Of a stretch of 64,000 bases of DNA, positions 7,956 through 16,286 are shown one piece after another. The stretch spans positions 620,001 through 684,000 of the forward strand of contig NZ_KI911560.1 of the NCBI RefSeq assembly GCF_000515275.1, read 5' to 3'. A program made the position numbers and the translations under genes. This stretch comes from Methylophilus sp. 5. GTDB lineage: Bacteria; Pseudomonadota; Gammaproteobacteria; Burkholderiales; Methylophilaceae. Below the pieces are notes generated by a model. The model did no database searches. It was not told where the DNA came from and saw nothing but the letters and a program-made list of their open reading frames with translations. Numbering within the stretch: the first letter of the stretch is position 1; each line of letters begins with the position of its first letter.

Positions 7956-8738
7956 TTATGCTTTCGCGGCAGATTGCCAGGGAATCAGGCGAATCTCTGC
8001 CCACTTAAACACTTTGTCTATGCTAAAACCAACCAGGCCGGTAATCACGACACCGACCATGACCACATCGAGCCGGAACATTTCACGCCCCAACTGCATC
8101 ATCTGACCGATGCCACTATCGGCTGCCAGCAATTCGGCAGCCACTAATATGGTCCACGAGCGTGAAAAAGCAATCCTGAGCCCGGTAAAGACTGGTGGCG
8201 TAATCGCCGGAATAATCAATTTTCGATACAGCGTGGTTTTAGGCAGATGATAAATACGCGCCACCTCAAAATAGTTTTTTGAGACGCCTTTGGTTGCATC
8301 ATAGGCGGCCAGCGCAACCGTTAAAAAAGCAGCTTTGGTAACAATAATTACCTTAAAAATTTCATCCACACCCAATAACAAAATCAGGATAGGAATCAAG
8401 GCAATGGTCGGCACCTGGCGCAACCCTTGAAACAAAGGCAGGGCAAATGCCTCCACTCTGGGTGAAATCGCCATCCAGATACCAAACAGCACACCACTGA
8501 GTGCCCCGATGCTAAACCCGGTGAGCAAGCGAAAGAAACTGGCCTTTAAGTGCAAGGCAAGCTCGCCATTGACCGTGAGTTCTTGCAACGTGGCCACAAC
8601 GGCACCCGGCGAGACCAAAATGTCGTCCGAATAAAGCCCAGCGTCAGCCACCCACCACCAGAACACCAGCAGCAGAATGGGCGAGATCAGAAAAGGCGCC
8701 CATGCTTTAGCATTGAAGGTTGTCAAATATTGCGTCAT
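7956..8738 (-). CDS. Sulfonate-type ABC transporter permease (SsuC-like), first copy
   Basis: A 260-residue inner membrane protein with the same fold as its neighbour. It has FQGLRQVPTIALIPILILLLGVDEIFKV and a coupling loop ARIYHLPKTTLYRKLIIPAI. It lies 39 bp upstream of the second permease and 25 bp downstream of exbD. It belongs to the operon that starts with the ATPase gene at 11687. It probably pairs with the other permease and with the ATPase and binding protein of this cluster to import an organosulfur compound. Confidence 0.85.
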   Translation of the reverse strand: MTQYLTTFNAKAWAPFLISPILLLVFWWWVADAGLYSDDILVSPGAVVATLQELTVNGELALHLKASFFRLLTGFSIGALSGVLFGIWMAISPRVEAFALPLFQGLRQVPTIALIPILILLLGVDEIFKVIIVTKAAFLTVALAAYDATKGVSKNYFEVARIYHLPKTTLYRKLIIPAITPPVFTGLRIAFSRSWTILVAAELLAADSGIGQMMQLGREMFRLDVVMVGVVITGLVGFSIDKVFKWAEIRLIPWQSAAKA

Positions 8739-8763
8739 CTAGTCACTCCCAGGCTTGCGCTCA

Positions 8764-9168
8764 CTACTCGCCTTGCGTCAAAACAGCCACGCGCGTAATG
8801 CCGGCACGCTCAATCGCCGCCATCACTTTGGCGACTTTGCCGTAGTTCACCGCTTCATCAGAACTCAAGTGCAAGGTCACATCCGGGTTGCTGTCATGCA
8901 GGCGCTTCAGCTCGGGCTCTATTGTTTCTAACGGATATTCCTGGCGGTCAATAAACAGCTTACCAGTGGCATCCACAGATACCGTCACCGGCTTTTTCTG
9001 CTCCGGTGCTTTGGTGGTAGCCGTTTTAGGCAAATTGACCTGAATCGCATTGGTCATCAATGGTGCGGTGACAATAAACGCTACCAGCAAAACCAGCATG
9101 ACATCGACCAAGGGCGTGACGTTAATTTCACTCAATACATCATCATCAGCATTTGTGGAAATAGCCAT
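8764..9168 (-). CDS. exbD: ExbD-type TonB-system energy transducer
   Basis: A 134-residue protein with one N-terminal membrane helix that starts in INVTPLVDVMLVLLVAFIVT, including the conserved aspartate needed for proton coupling. The rest is a periplasmic domain ending GITRVAVLTQGE. Its start codon overlaps the exbB stop (TAATG), so the two are translationally coupled. With ExbB and TonB it carries proton-motive force to outer membrane receptors. Its place inside a sulfonate ABC operon suggests a dedicated TonB system for sulfur compounds. Confidence 0.9.
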   Translation of the reverse strand: MAISTNADDDVLSEINVTPLVDVMLVLLVAFIVTAPLMTNAIQVNLPKTATTKAPEQKKPVTVSVDATGKLFIDRQEYPLETIEPELKRLHDSNPDVTLHLSSDEAVNYGKVAKVMAAIERAGITRVAVLTQGE

Positions 9169-9914
9169 TATGCGGTTGCTCCTTTAAGGTTGCGCACCAC
9201 CGCAGAGTTAGCTGAAGAGGATGCAACAAACTCACCGGCCTTGGCAGCATCTGACTTTTTAAATGTCACGCGGCGAGATACTTTGATTAAGTCTTCAGCA
9301 AAGTCATCCAGATTGGTGCTGCTGGTTTTTAAGCGACGCAAAAAGAAGTTGTAAGCCAACACCGCAGGCACCGCGACTGCAATACCGATCGCTGTCGCAA
9401 CCAGCGCCTCACCAATCGGGCCTGCCACCACTTCGAGGCTGGCGGTGCCCAGTTTGCTGATGTCTGTCAGTGCATGCATGATGCCCCACACAGTCCCCAG
9501 CAAGCCGACAAACGGTGCGGTACTGCCAATACTGGCCAACACCACCAAGCCCGCCTCACGCAACACGCGCTCTTTTTGAATCTGCTGACGCAGTGCGCGC
9601 TCCAGCACTTCCTGGCGGTCGCCGCTATGACGCAAGTCATCGGCAGACTCTACATCGAGGTCTTTCAGAGTTTCAAAGCCAACTTGAGCCACCCGATGAG
9701 CCGGGCCGTTATGGCCTTCCAGGGTTGCGGCCTCTTGCAAGCTCTTGGCACCCCAAAAAGCGGCTCTGAACTTCACGTTTTGCTTGCGAATCAGCCACAC
9801 CTGGAACGACTTGGCCAGAATAATGGTCCAGGTCACACCTGAGGCCACCAGCAAGGTAATCAATACACCAAGCACCACTGGGGATGCACTTTGATAAGTT
9901 TCTAAACTAAACAT
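9168..9914 (-). CDS. exbB: ExbB-type MotA/TolQ/ExbB proton channel
   Basis: A 248-residue inner membrane protein with three helices. The segment STAPFVGLLGTVWGIMHAL and the following GPIGEALVATAIGIAVAVPAVLAYN are the classic TolQ/ExbB motifs that line the proton channel. It lies 26 bp downstream of tonB and overlaps exbD by one base. It works with ExbD and TonB in the inner membrane. The gene order tonB-exbB-exbD is complete and no residue typical of the family looks lost. Confidence 0.92.
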   Translation of the reverse strand: MFSLETYQSASPVVLGVLITLLVASGVTWTIILAKSFQVWLIRKQNVKFRAAFWGAKSLQEAATLEGHNGPAHRVAQVGFETLKDLDVESADDLRHSGDRQEVLERALRQQIQKERVLREAGLVVLASIGSTAPFVGLLGTVWGIMHALTDISKLGTASLEVVAGPIGEALVATAIGIAVAVPAVLAYNFFLRRLKTSSTNLDDFAEDLIKVSRRVTFKKSDAAKAGEFVASSSANSAVVRNLKGATA

Positions 9915-9940
9915 ACACTTTCCTTTTCAAATTAAAAAAA

Positions 9941-10771
9941 TTACTGCAGCCTAAACTCAACCGGAAATATCGCCCAGCCTTCAACCGGGGTATTCCCACG
10001 TTTTGCCGGGGTAAATGCCCAGCGTTTTGCTGCAGCAACCGCAGCATCATCCAGTATCCCGTGGCCACTGGACTTCTTAACCTTTACTTCAGCAGGCTTG
10101 CCGTTTGGCAATACCTTCACACGCAGCGTCACCGTCCCCTCCAAGCCCTGGTCAGCAGCAAAGTCAGGGTACTCAGGTGAAGGATTATTTAAATGACCAA
10201 CGCCGCCTTTGGCCTCTACCAGCGGTTCTTCTTTCACGACTGGTGGTGGCGCCGGCTCTGGCGTCGGCTCAGCCACCACCGGGCCGCTGGTTTTCACCGC
10301 GGTGGTGTTTTCCTGTATCACAATGTCGTTCGCTGTAATGGTTTGCGCAGCAGGTGCCGTTCTCAATACCGCAGGCTTGGCCGCTTGCGGCGGTGGATCA
10401 GCACGTTGTACTTTTGGTGGCGGAGGCGGCGGTGGTTTTGGCGGTTCAATCACTGGCGGCGGAATCACCTCCGGTTTTATAAACTCAACAATCACCTCGG
10501 CTTTCTTTGGCTTGACGATGCTGGGTTGATGCAAGGCATTGATAAACCCCGTCAGCCCAATGATATGCGCTACCACCACGACAGCAATCAATGCCAGCAA
10601 TTTATTGCGTGGAATGATCTGATCGACACGACTCCATTGACTGACTACACGCTCAGACAACTTATCAAAATCCTCGCTGGTCGCAACCAACCGTCTGGCC
10701 TTGCTTTTATCTGACAGGGAATCCCAGATTGTGGAATGCTGTGCTGGCGTTTTCAGTGCCGTTGTTGACAT
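9941..10771 (-). CDS. tonB: TonB-like energy transducer with long cytoplasmic N-terminus
   Basis: A 276-residue protein. A single helix at about residues 57-77 is followed by a proline-rich periplasmic spacer (EPPKPPPPPPPK) and a C-terminal TonB domain with PSPEYPDFAADQGLEGTVTL and AAAKRWAFTPAKR. The ~55-residue N-terminal cytoplasmic extension is longer than in E. coli TonB. The gene sits between the ATPase gene (16 bp upstream) and exbB. No TonB-dependent receptor is encoded in the window, so the receptor it serves must lie elsewhere. Confidence 0.9.
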   Translation of the reverse strand: MSTTALKTPAQHSTIWDSLSDKSKARRLVATSEDFDKLSERVVSQWSRVDQIIPRNKLLALIAVVVVAHIIGLTGFINALHQPSIVKPKKAEVIVEFIKPEVIPPPVIEPPKPPPPPPPKVQRADPPPQAAKPAVLRTAPAAQTITANDIVIQENTTAVKTSGPVVAEPTPEPAPPPVVKEEPLVEAKGGVGHLNNPSPEYPDFAADQGLEGTVTLRVKVLPNGKPAEVKVKKSSGHGILDDAAVAAAKRWAFTPAKRGNTPVEGWAIFPVEFRLQ

Positions 10772-10787
10772 ACAAACTCCTATAACT

Positions 10788-11687
10788 CTAACTAATCTCG
10801 ATGAAGTCGCTTAACACATCATCTTTAATGCGCTGAAACGCCGCCGAGGCACGGTGCCGCGGTCTGGGTAAATCCACATCGACCACACGTTTGATGCGGC
10901 CTGGATTCGCTTCCATCACCACCACGCGGTCGCCCAAAAACACGGCTTCTTCAACGTCATGCGTGACCAGAATCGACGTCGTGCCTTCGGTCTCCCACAA
11001 ACGCTGCAACTCTTGCTGCATCTTGAGTCGGGTCAGGGCATCCAGCGCGCCAAAGGGTTCGTCCAGCAACAGCAGGCGTGGTTTAAGCACCAAGGCTCTG
11101 GCGATGGCAACGCGCTGCGACATGCCGCCGGAAATCTGATGCGGAAACGCTTGCGCAAAGCCACTCAAACCAACCAGCTCAATCTGATGTTTTACCCGCG
11201 CATCAATTTCCTGCTGCGACAAGCCAGAAGACTCCAGTGCCAGCGCCACGTTTTTTTCAACCGTTAACCACGGGAACAAACGATGCTCCTGAAACACCAG
11301 CCCTCTATCGAGCGAGGTGCCTGACACCTTGTCACCCAGCCAGACAATGCTGCCGTCATAGCTGTTATCCAGGCCGGCAATCAGCCTGAGCAAGGTAGAT
11401 TTGCCGCAACCACTGCTACCCACAATTGAAATAAACTCACCTTTAGTCACCGCCAGCGAAAAATCAGACAGCACGGTGAGTGCTTTGCCGTTGAGCTGAA
11501 ACGTCTTGGAGACGCCCTCGACTGCCAGCACAGCGGCAGAGCTTGCCAGTGACAGGTGTTGCGCACCACGCAGCGCTGCAGCTTTCACCGCAGCAGGGTT
11601 TTCTCCAATTGAATCCGTGAGAGATTCGGCCAGAGCATCTAGGTGCGCTTCATTGATCACACTTAAAGCGGTTTTAGGGCGACTCAT
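10788..11687 (-). CDS. Sulfonate-type ABC transporter ATPase (SsuB/TauB-like)
   Basis: A 299-residue ATPase. Walker A is GSSGCGKST, the signature is ISGGMSQRV, Walker B is LLLLDEPFGALD, and the switch histidine is in LVTHDVEEA. A 55-residue N-terminal extension precedes the usual domain start (VEGVSKTFQLNG). It energises the two permeases downstream. It is the first gene of the transcription unit ATPase-tonB-exbB-exbD-permease-permease, with a sigma-54 promoter at 11721-11736. SsuB is a better match than NrtD given the sulfur context, but the substrate is inferred. Confidence 0.88.
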   Translation of the reverse strand: MSRPKTALSVINEAHLDALAESLTDSIGENPAAVKAAALRGAQHLSLASSAAVLAVEGVSKTFQLNGKALTVLSDFSLAVTKGEFISIVGSSGCGKSTLLRLIAGLDNSYDGSIVWLGDKVSGTSLDRGLVFQEHRLFPWLTVEKNVALALESSGLSQQEIDARVKHQIELVGLSGFAQAFPHQISGGMSQRVAIARALVLKPRLLLLDEPFGALDALTRLKMQQELQRLWETEGTTSILVTHDVEEAVFLGDRVVVMEANPGRIKRVVDVDLPRPRHRASAAFQRIKDDVLSDFIEIS

Positions 11688-11720
11688 GTTTCATCCTGTA
11701 CAAAATATCAAAGTGATATA

Positions 11721-11736
11721 CGCAAACGCTGTGCCA
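11721..11736 (-). promoter_or_regulatory. Sigma-54 promoter of the ATPase-TonB-permease operon
   Basis: The minus strand reads TGGCACAGCGTTTGCG: TGGCAC, five bases, then TTGC, an exact match to the -24/-12 core. It lies 34 nt from the start codon at 11687, giving a leader of about 24 nt. Confidence 0.8.
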
Positions 11737-11862
11737 AGTTAAAAAATAATATTTATCACTTAATAATCAAAAACTTATAAGTGAACAGCCGAATACCCGC
11801 TATTGCGCAATGTTGTATATCCATCATTTGGCTGGCGACAGCTGCTGTCACAGCAACAGACG

Positions 11863-11892
11863 AAAAAAACAGATGGCGGGAGACCATCTGTT
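11863..11892 (-). terminator. Terminator after the binding-protein gene
   Basis: The 9-bp stem AACAGATGG (11868-11876) and CCATCTGTT (11884-11892) is followed on the minus strand by seven T. It lies 29 bp after the binding-protein stop. It separates the aldolase-DszB-binding protein unit from the ATPase-TonB-permease unit, which has its own promoter. Confidence 0.75.
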
Positions 11893-11920
11893 GCAAGAGA
11901 TTGCCGGGAGGCAATGAGGG

Positions 11921-12991
11921 TTATTGTTGTGATGCGATTCGGGCAGGTGCCCAGAACGTTTCCAGGTTAAGCTCTTTCAAGGCTTTGTCGACAAAGCTTG
12001 AGTTGAGCAACTGCTGAATATTGATGTCATTGCGAATCAGGCCAGACTCACGCGCATAAGTCGCAGCACGCTTGTAATGATCCACCAGCGCCTGATCGTA
12101 CAGTGGCGACCAGCGGTCACGCCAACTTACACTGTCGTCTTCATAGTCACGTCTGACCACACTTTCTGGCTGCACCAGACTGGCATATTGCTTGAGGTAA
12201 GTCTCTTTATGCGCCTCTTGCGCCGCCCAGTAGTTGGCCTTGATAAATGACGTCACAATCACTTGCGTCAACTCCGGGTGCTCTTTAACAAAGTCATTGC
12301 GCGCCCACAAACCACCCATCAGCTTCCAGTCCGGCGGTGCATTTTTGGTTGACCAGATGATTTTGCCTACACCTTTATCGACCAGGTTATAAGCATCGCT
12401 CAATGAAAAAAACGCATCAACAGAACCACTGGCGAGCGCTGCCGCCCCCACTTGCGGATTGACATTCACGATTTTGAAGTCGGTCAGCTTGAAGCCATTT
12501 TTTTGCACCAGGTTAGCAAATGGAATCTCCCATGGACGGCCTCTATGTAAGGCAATACGCTTGCCTTTGAGATCAGCAATATTTTTTGCGCTTGAGTTGG
12601 CGGGCACCACCAAATAAGAGTTACCGCTACGGCCCCACGGCGCCACCAGTTGTACGCGTGGTTTGGAGCCATTCAAAATAATGGGCGGCAAATCACCATA
12701 AGCTGCAAAGTCTATGCTTTTATTGGCAAATGCCTCATTGACAATGGGCCCCACCATCGCAGTCGCAGCAGGCACCCACTCGAGCTTGACGCCGCGCTTG
12801 GTCAACGCCTCCTCAAGGCCGGTTTCACTGGCCAGCTCAGTGCTGCCCAAATAACGGGTTTTGCCATTGAGGTTATAAGCGACGGTGGCAATTTTCACCA
12901 CAGTGGGGTCGGTTTCGGCGGCGTGAGCACCAGGCACAGCCAACACAGTCAGCGCCAAGGCTGACAATACATATTGTAAAAATCTATTCAC
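11921..12991 (-). CDS. Periplasmic aliphatic sulfonate-type binding protein (SsuA-like)
   Basis: A 356-residue protein with a clear signal peptide (MNRFLQYVLSALALTVL...GAHA, cleavage near residue 24). The mature part has GSTELASETGLEEALTKRGV, VNEAFANKSIDFAAYGDLPP and LKGKRIALHRGRPWEIPFAN, the NMT1/SsuA two-lobe binding fold. It is the secreted solute receptor for the ABC system, unlike the two DszB-like proteins of this region, which lack a signal. It lies 42 bp downstream of DszB-like gene B and shares its operon; a terminator follows it. Confidence 0.85.
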   Translation of the reverse strand: MNRFLQYVLSALALTVLAVPGAHAAETDPTVVKIATVAYNLNGKTRYLGSTELASETGLEEALTKRGVKLEWVPAATAMVGPIVNEAFANKSIDFAAYGDLPPIILNGSKPRVQLVAPWGRSGNSYLVVPANSSAKNIADLKGKRIALHRGRPWEIPFANLVQKNGFKLTDFKIVNVNPQVGAAALASGSVDAFFSLSDAYNLVDKGVGKIIWSTKNAPPDWKLMGGLWARNDFVKEHPELTQVIVTSFIKANYWAAQEAHKETYLKQYASLVQPESVVRRDYEDDSVSWRDRWSPLYDQALVDHYKRAATYARESGLIRNDINIQQLLNSSFVDKALKELNLETFWAPARIASQQ

Positions 12992-13033
12992 TACTTACTC
13001 CTTTTTTATTCTCAAACCAGGCGCAACAGGGCT

Positions 13034-14074
13034 TTAGGCAACTGCCGCATATTGATGCAGTTGTTGTTCGGCATCACGCAGCGGCCTAATATCAATCCAC
13101 GCATCGAGGTCAAAGTCTTTATCCAGCAGGCCATGCACCAGCATGAAGTTCTTTTGTTGGCGGAACAGTTCTATGCGCTCTGGCGACAAATCCGGCGCCA
13201 ACTGCAAATGAAAGTGTTCACCATAAGCGGTGGCCACACCGTCTTCGCCAGAACGGGTTTCGGATGCCAGAATGTCACGCACACCGTTGAGGTTGCTCTT
13301 GGCCCACTCTGCCGCCCGTAAGGTCTGGTAGAGAAAACGCACCACCAGGTCATAATGATTGTCCAGCAATGACTGATGCACGGTAATCGGCCGCGGCGTG
13401 CCATTATTCACACGGCTAGACAACGCAGGATAACTATCGAGGTCTATGCCGACCACCGCGCCGACACGTTTCGCAGCATCTACAGCAGACGCGCCTTTTA
13501 CATACACGGCATCCACCTTGCCTTCAATCAGTGCATCCAGGCCAGACCACAATTCACCCAGACCATTGCGGTTGCCACTGCCAGCAGGCACCTCCACCAG
13601 CGTGACATCATCCAATGTTAATCCGGCAATATTCAATGCACCTTTATAGCCATGCAAACTCATGCCACGAGCGATACTGCTGCCACGCACATGGCTGGCA
13701 ATCGGGTGCTCAATAAAAGCAGGCAATGCCAGGCGCAAGCCTTTTAATTGCGCAGGCTCGGTAATGCCGCTATCTGGCCGTACCAAAATCGCTTGCCACT
13801 CGTCAATCCAGGTCAGGCCGATGAGTTTGGTGGGTGCGCCTTGCGCTTTGGCCGCCAGCGCCAGCAAATTGCCGCCTTCACGAATCAAGCTAGGCAACGC
13901 GTGATCATAATGATGTTTAGACAACTCTTTGGGCGCCTCTTGCAAGGTGGCAATATTAATGTTGTCGCGCGCGAACTCTTCGCTGAGCCAGCCTAACTTA
14001 TAGGCCAGGCCTGTGGCGGTCGGCACCGGGCAACGCGTAAACCAGAGTTGGTCAATAGTGTGTGTTGTGGTCAC
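13034..14074 (-). CDS. DszB-like sulfinate desulfinase / SsuA-fold protein (paralogue B)
   Basis: A 346-residue paralogue of the protein at 2026-3120, again without a signal peptide. It starts at GTG 14074 with AGGAGCGAGCTC before it. Cys15 in FTRCPVPTA, His55 in HHYDHA and Arg65 in LIREGGN correspond to the DszB catalytic triad, and the RCPVP context is closer to DszB's NCPVP than in paralogue A. The C-terminal FRQQKNFMLVHGLLDKDFDLDAW matches the DszB tail. A cytosolic carbon-sulfur bond cleaving role is inferred; a moonlighting binding protein is the alternative. It lies between the aldolase-like gene (14 bp) and the binding protein gene. Confidence 0.72.
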   Translation of the reverse strand: MTTTHTIDQLWFTRCPVPTATGLAYKLGWLSEEFARDNINIATLQEAPKELSKHHYDHALPSLIREGGNLLALAAKAQGAPTKLIGLTWIDEWQAILVRPDSGITEPAQLKGLRLALPAFIEHPIASHVRGSSIARGMSLHGYKGALNIAGLTLDDVTLVEVPAGSGNRNGLGELWSGLDALIEGKVDAVYVKGASAVDAAKRVGAVVGIDLDSYPALSSRVNNGTPRPITVHQSLLDNHYDLVVRFLYQTLRAAEWAKSNLNGVRDILASETRSGEDGVATAYGEHFHLQLAPDLSPERIELFRQQKNFMLVHGLLDKDFDLDAWIDIRPLRDAEQQLHQYAAVA

Positions 14075-14088
14075 GAGCTCGCTCCTGG

Positions 14089-14811
14089 TTACAAGTCAGA
14101 TGGACGTAACAAGCCTTCTTCTTTGGCTTGGTCATACAGCTTGGACATTTTCCATTGCTGCTTTAATACGCCTGGGCCATATTCACGCGAACCACCCAAG
14201 GCCTCTGCCAATGTCTGCAATTTAGCGCCCTCTTCCAGTAACAAAATAAACTCGGCCAATTTGCGCAAGCCTTGTTTGCCCCACACCGTGGAACCACCAT
14301 TGGCTTCGAGGATGGCGGTGTGATGCGGGTTAATCGCAATCTGGTCTAAAATAAAATCAACCTCTTGCTGACGGCGATCAATATAAATCGGTAATTCTTT
14401 AATCAGGTTAAAACGCTGCACGGGTACATAACGAATTGGCAAGGTGCGATGTGTTTGCGCCCAGGCACCCAAATAAGTGGAATGTATGTGCGAAATAGTG
14501 GTTACTTCTGGCCGCACCTGAAACAACTTGGTGTAACGGCCAGCGCCGGCGCCGCTGCCTTTACCGCTCACTACGGTGCCATCAAACCCAACCACGGTGG
14601 CTTCAATCGGCTTGCCTTTGTTAAACGGGCCCGGATCATTGACGATGATCAACTTGTCCTGGCCTGGCACGCGGTGTACAAAGCCTACAGTGCCATTGGC
14701 AGTGATGGTGTCCGTCTCACGAAACACGTCAAATGCCAGTTTGGCTTCTGCCACAGTCTCACTCACGTAACGTTCCAGATCCAGTTCGGTATTAATAGTC
14801 ACGACAGTCAT
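14089..14811 (-). CDS. Class II aldolase/adducin family protein, altered metal site
   Basis: A 240-residue protein of the fuculose-aldolase/adducin fold. The zinc-binding pair is present as SHIHSTYLGAW (His108, His110). The third ligand, normally His in a NHG motif, is replaced: the site reads EANGGSTVWG, with Gly172 where the histidine should be. Metal binding may be weaker or use another residue. The ATG at 14811 is chosen because AAAGGA precedes it; the ATG at 14826 would include that site in the coding region. It is the first gene of a sigma-54-driven operon with DszB-like B. It could split a C-C or C-S compound released upstream, but the substrate is unknown. Confidence 0.8.
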   Translation of the reverse strand: MTVVTINTELDLERYVSETVAEAKLAFDVFRETDTITANGTVGFVHRVPGQDKLIIVNDPGPFNKGKPIEATVVGFDGTVVSGKGSGAGAGRYTKLFQVRPEVTTISHIHSTYLGAWAQTHRTLPIRYVPVQRFNLIKELPIYIDRRQQEVDFILDQIAINPHHTAILEANGGSTVWGKQGLRKLAEFILLLEEGAKLQTLAEALGGSREYGPGVLKQQWKMSKLYDQAKEEGLLRPSDL

Positions 14812-14855
14812 TGTCAGTCCTTTCAAAATGCATGCGAAAACAACATGAGCAATAG

Positions 14856-14871
14856 TGCAAAGACTGTGCCA
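14856..14871 (-). promoter_or_regulatory. Sigma-54 promoter of the aldolase-DszB-binding protein operon
   Basis: The minus strand reads TGGCACAGTCTTTGCA, a perfect TGGCAC-N5-TTGCA core. It is 45 nt from the start codon at 14811, and faces away from the activator gene at 15106. Confidence 0.85.
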
Positions 14872-15011
14872 CCAACAACAGATAAAACTTACAATTAAAA
14901 ATCAATCACTTATAAAAAATATACAAAAAAAACGGCTGTTGCCAACGCAACAAGTGTTGCGATTAACACAGCAAAATGTTGAATTCCCGCGAGCATCTGT
15001 GTGGCATTCAA

Positions 15012-15036
15012 TATAACAAATATGAATATTGTTATA
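15012..15036. promoter_or_regulatory. Inverted repeat in front of the sfnR-like gene
   Basis: TATAACAA (15012-15019) and TTGTTATA (15029-15036) form a perfect 8-bp inverted repeat with a 9-bp centre, about 70 bp before the activator gene. The ATAAC-N-GTTAT pattern resembles LysR-type sites, such as those of CysB, which controls sfnR in Pseudomonas. The link to CysB is an inference. Confidence 0.5.
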
Positions 15037-15105
15037 ATTTATAGAACTTTGACTTATTAATGATCAATGTAATATAGTGACTCGCCTGTTAATAAGGAGT
15101 CAATG

Positions 15106-16239
15106 ATGAGCGCACAACGATGGGATATCCGCGATTCGTACACCGAACGTACCGATCATGTGATCACACACCCGAATCCGTCTGCCGTCAGCTTGTCCGT
15201 GCGGGCAAGTGCACTGGTGTTCAGCGATCCCAAATCACAAAACTTGCTGTCTTTGATCGAACGGATTGCCTCCAGCAATGCGACCGCACTGATCATTGGT
15301 GAAACAGGCACCGGCAAAGAGCTGATTGCCCGTCATATTCACTCGCTCAGCAACCGCAGAAACGGGCCGTTTCAGGCAATTAATTGCGGTGCCTTCTCAG
15401 AGACCCTGGTTGAAAGCGAATTATTTGGCTACGAAAAAGGCGCGTTTACCGGCGCCAATGCGTCCAAAGTCGGCTGGTTTGAAACCGCCAACGGCGGCAC
15501 CTTATTTTTGGATGAAATCGGTGACTTGCCGCAATCGACCCAGGTGAAGTTATTACGTGTCTTGCAAGAACGTGAAGTGGTACGCGTAGGCGCCAGAAAG
15601 CCGATCCCGATTGATGTGCGCCTGATTGCAGCCACCAACGTCAACCTGGAAGAAGCCGTCAAAGCCGGACGCTTCCGCGAAGACTTGTACTACCGGATTA
15701 AAGTCGTGCCAATTGAACTGCTGCCATTGCGCGAGCGTCGCGGCGACATTTTGCCGTTAGTTGAGCACTTTTTAACTGTTTATCGCAACAAGTTGAATAC
15801 ATCTGACCACAAACTGGCGCCTGAAACCACCTCGCTACTGATGGAGTATCCATGGCCAGGCAATATTCGTGAGCTGGAAAACGTCATCCACCGTGCGGTG
15901 TTGGTGAGCACATCGGATACGCTGTACCCCAAAGATTTGAACCTGCCTAAAATCAGCTTTAACCGGCCGGAGTTAACGGCAGATGAAGACAGCGGCTATT
16001 CAGCACCACTGCCGGGCCGCGTCAGCTACGAGCGCCAAAGTGCGCTCTACAAACTGGAAAGCATACTCGAGGAGTTATTTGAGCAAGGGCCTGAAAACTT
16101 GTATGAACTGATTAATGGCACCACCGTCAGCAAGGCGTATGCGCATAGCAAAAACAATCAGGTACACGCAGCAAAACTACTCGGCATCAGCAGGAATATC
16201 CTGCGCGCCAGGTTAAAAGAACTCAACCTGATCGCATAA
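15106..16239 (+). CDS. Sigma-54-dependent activator, SfnR-like (no sensory domain)
   Basis: A 377-residue enhancer-binding protein. After only about 35 residues the AAA+ domain begins: Walker A GETGTGKE (residues 65-72), the sigma-54 contact loop GAFTGA (112-117), and Walker B TLFLDEIGDL (132-141). A Fis-type helix-turn-helix AAKLLGISRNILRARL closes the protein. There is no receiver, GAF or PAS domain, as in SfnR of Pseudomonas, whose activity depends on its expression level. AAGGAG precedes two ATGs (15103, 15106); the second has better spacing. It is divergent from the aldolase operon and is the obvious activator of the four sigma-54 promoters nearby. Confidence 0.88.
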   Translation: MSAQRWDIRDSYTERTDHVITHPNPSAVSLSVRASALVFSDPKSQNLLSLIERIASSNATALIIGETGTGKELIARHIHSLSNRRNGPFQAINCGAFSETLVESELFGYEKGAFTGANASKVGWFETANGGTLFLDEIGDLPQSTQVKLLRVLQEREVVRVGARKPIPIDVRLIAATNVNLEEAVKAGRFREDLYYRIKVVPIELLPLRERRGDILPLVEHFLTVYRNKLNTSDHKLAPETTSLLMEYPWPGNIRELENVIHRAVLVSTSDTLYPKDLNLPKISFNRPELTADEDSGYSAPLPGRVSYERQSALYKLESILEELFEQGPENLYELINGTTVSKAYAHSKNNQVHAAKLLGISRNILRARLKELNLIA

Positions 16240-16270
16240 AAAAAGAGGGGAGAATATCCCCTCTTTTTTT
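16238..16270. terminator. Bidirectional terminator between sfnR-like and reductase genes
   Basis: A 14-bp stem with core GAGGGGA/TCCCCTC (16245-16251 and 16257-16263) and a 5-nt loop is flanked by seven A on one side and seven T on the other. It serves both convergent genes. Confidence 0.9.
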
Positions 16271-16286
16271 ACGCTAAAACAAAGTG

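Noticed and set aside
10193..10714. Long tryptophan/arginine-rich plus-strand frame opposite tonB
   Set aside because: It is the complement of the proline-rich TonB spacer; the composition (WRRRRWFW) is an artefact.
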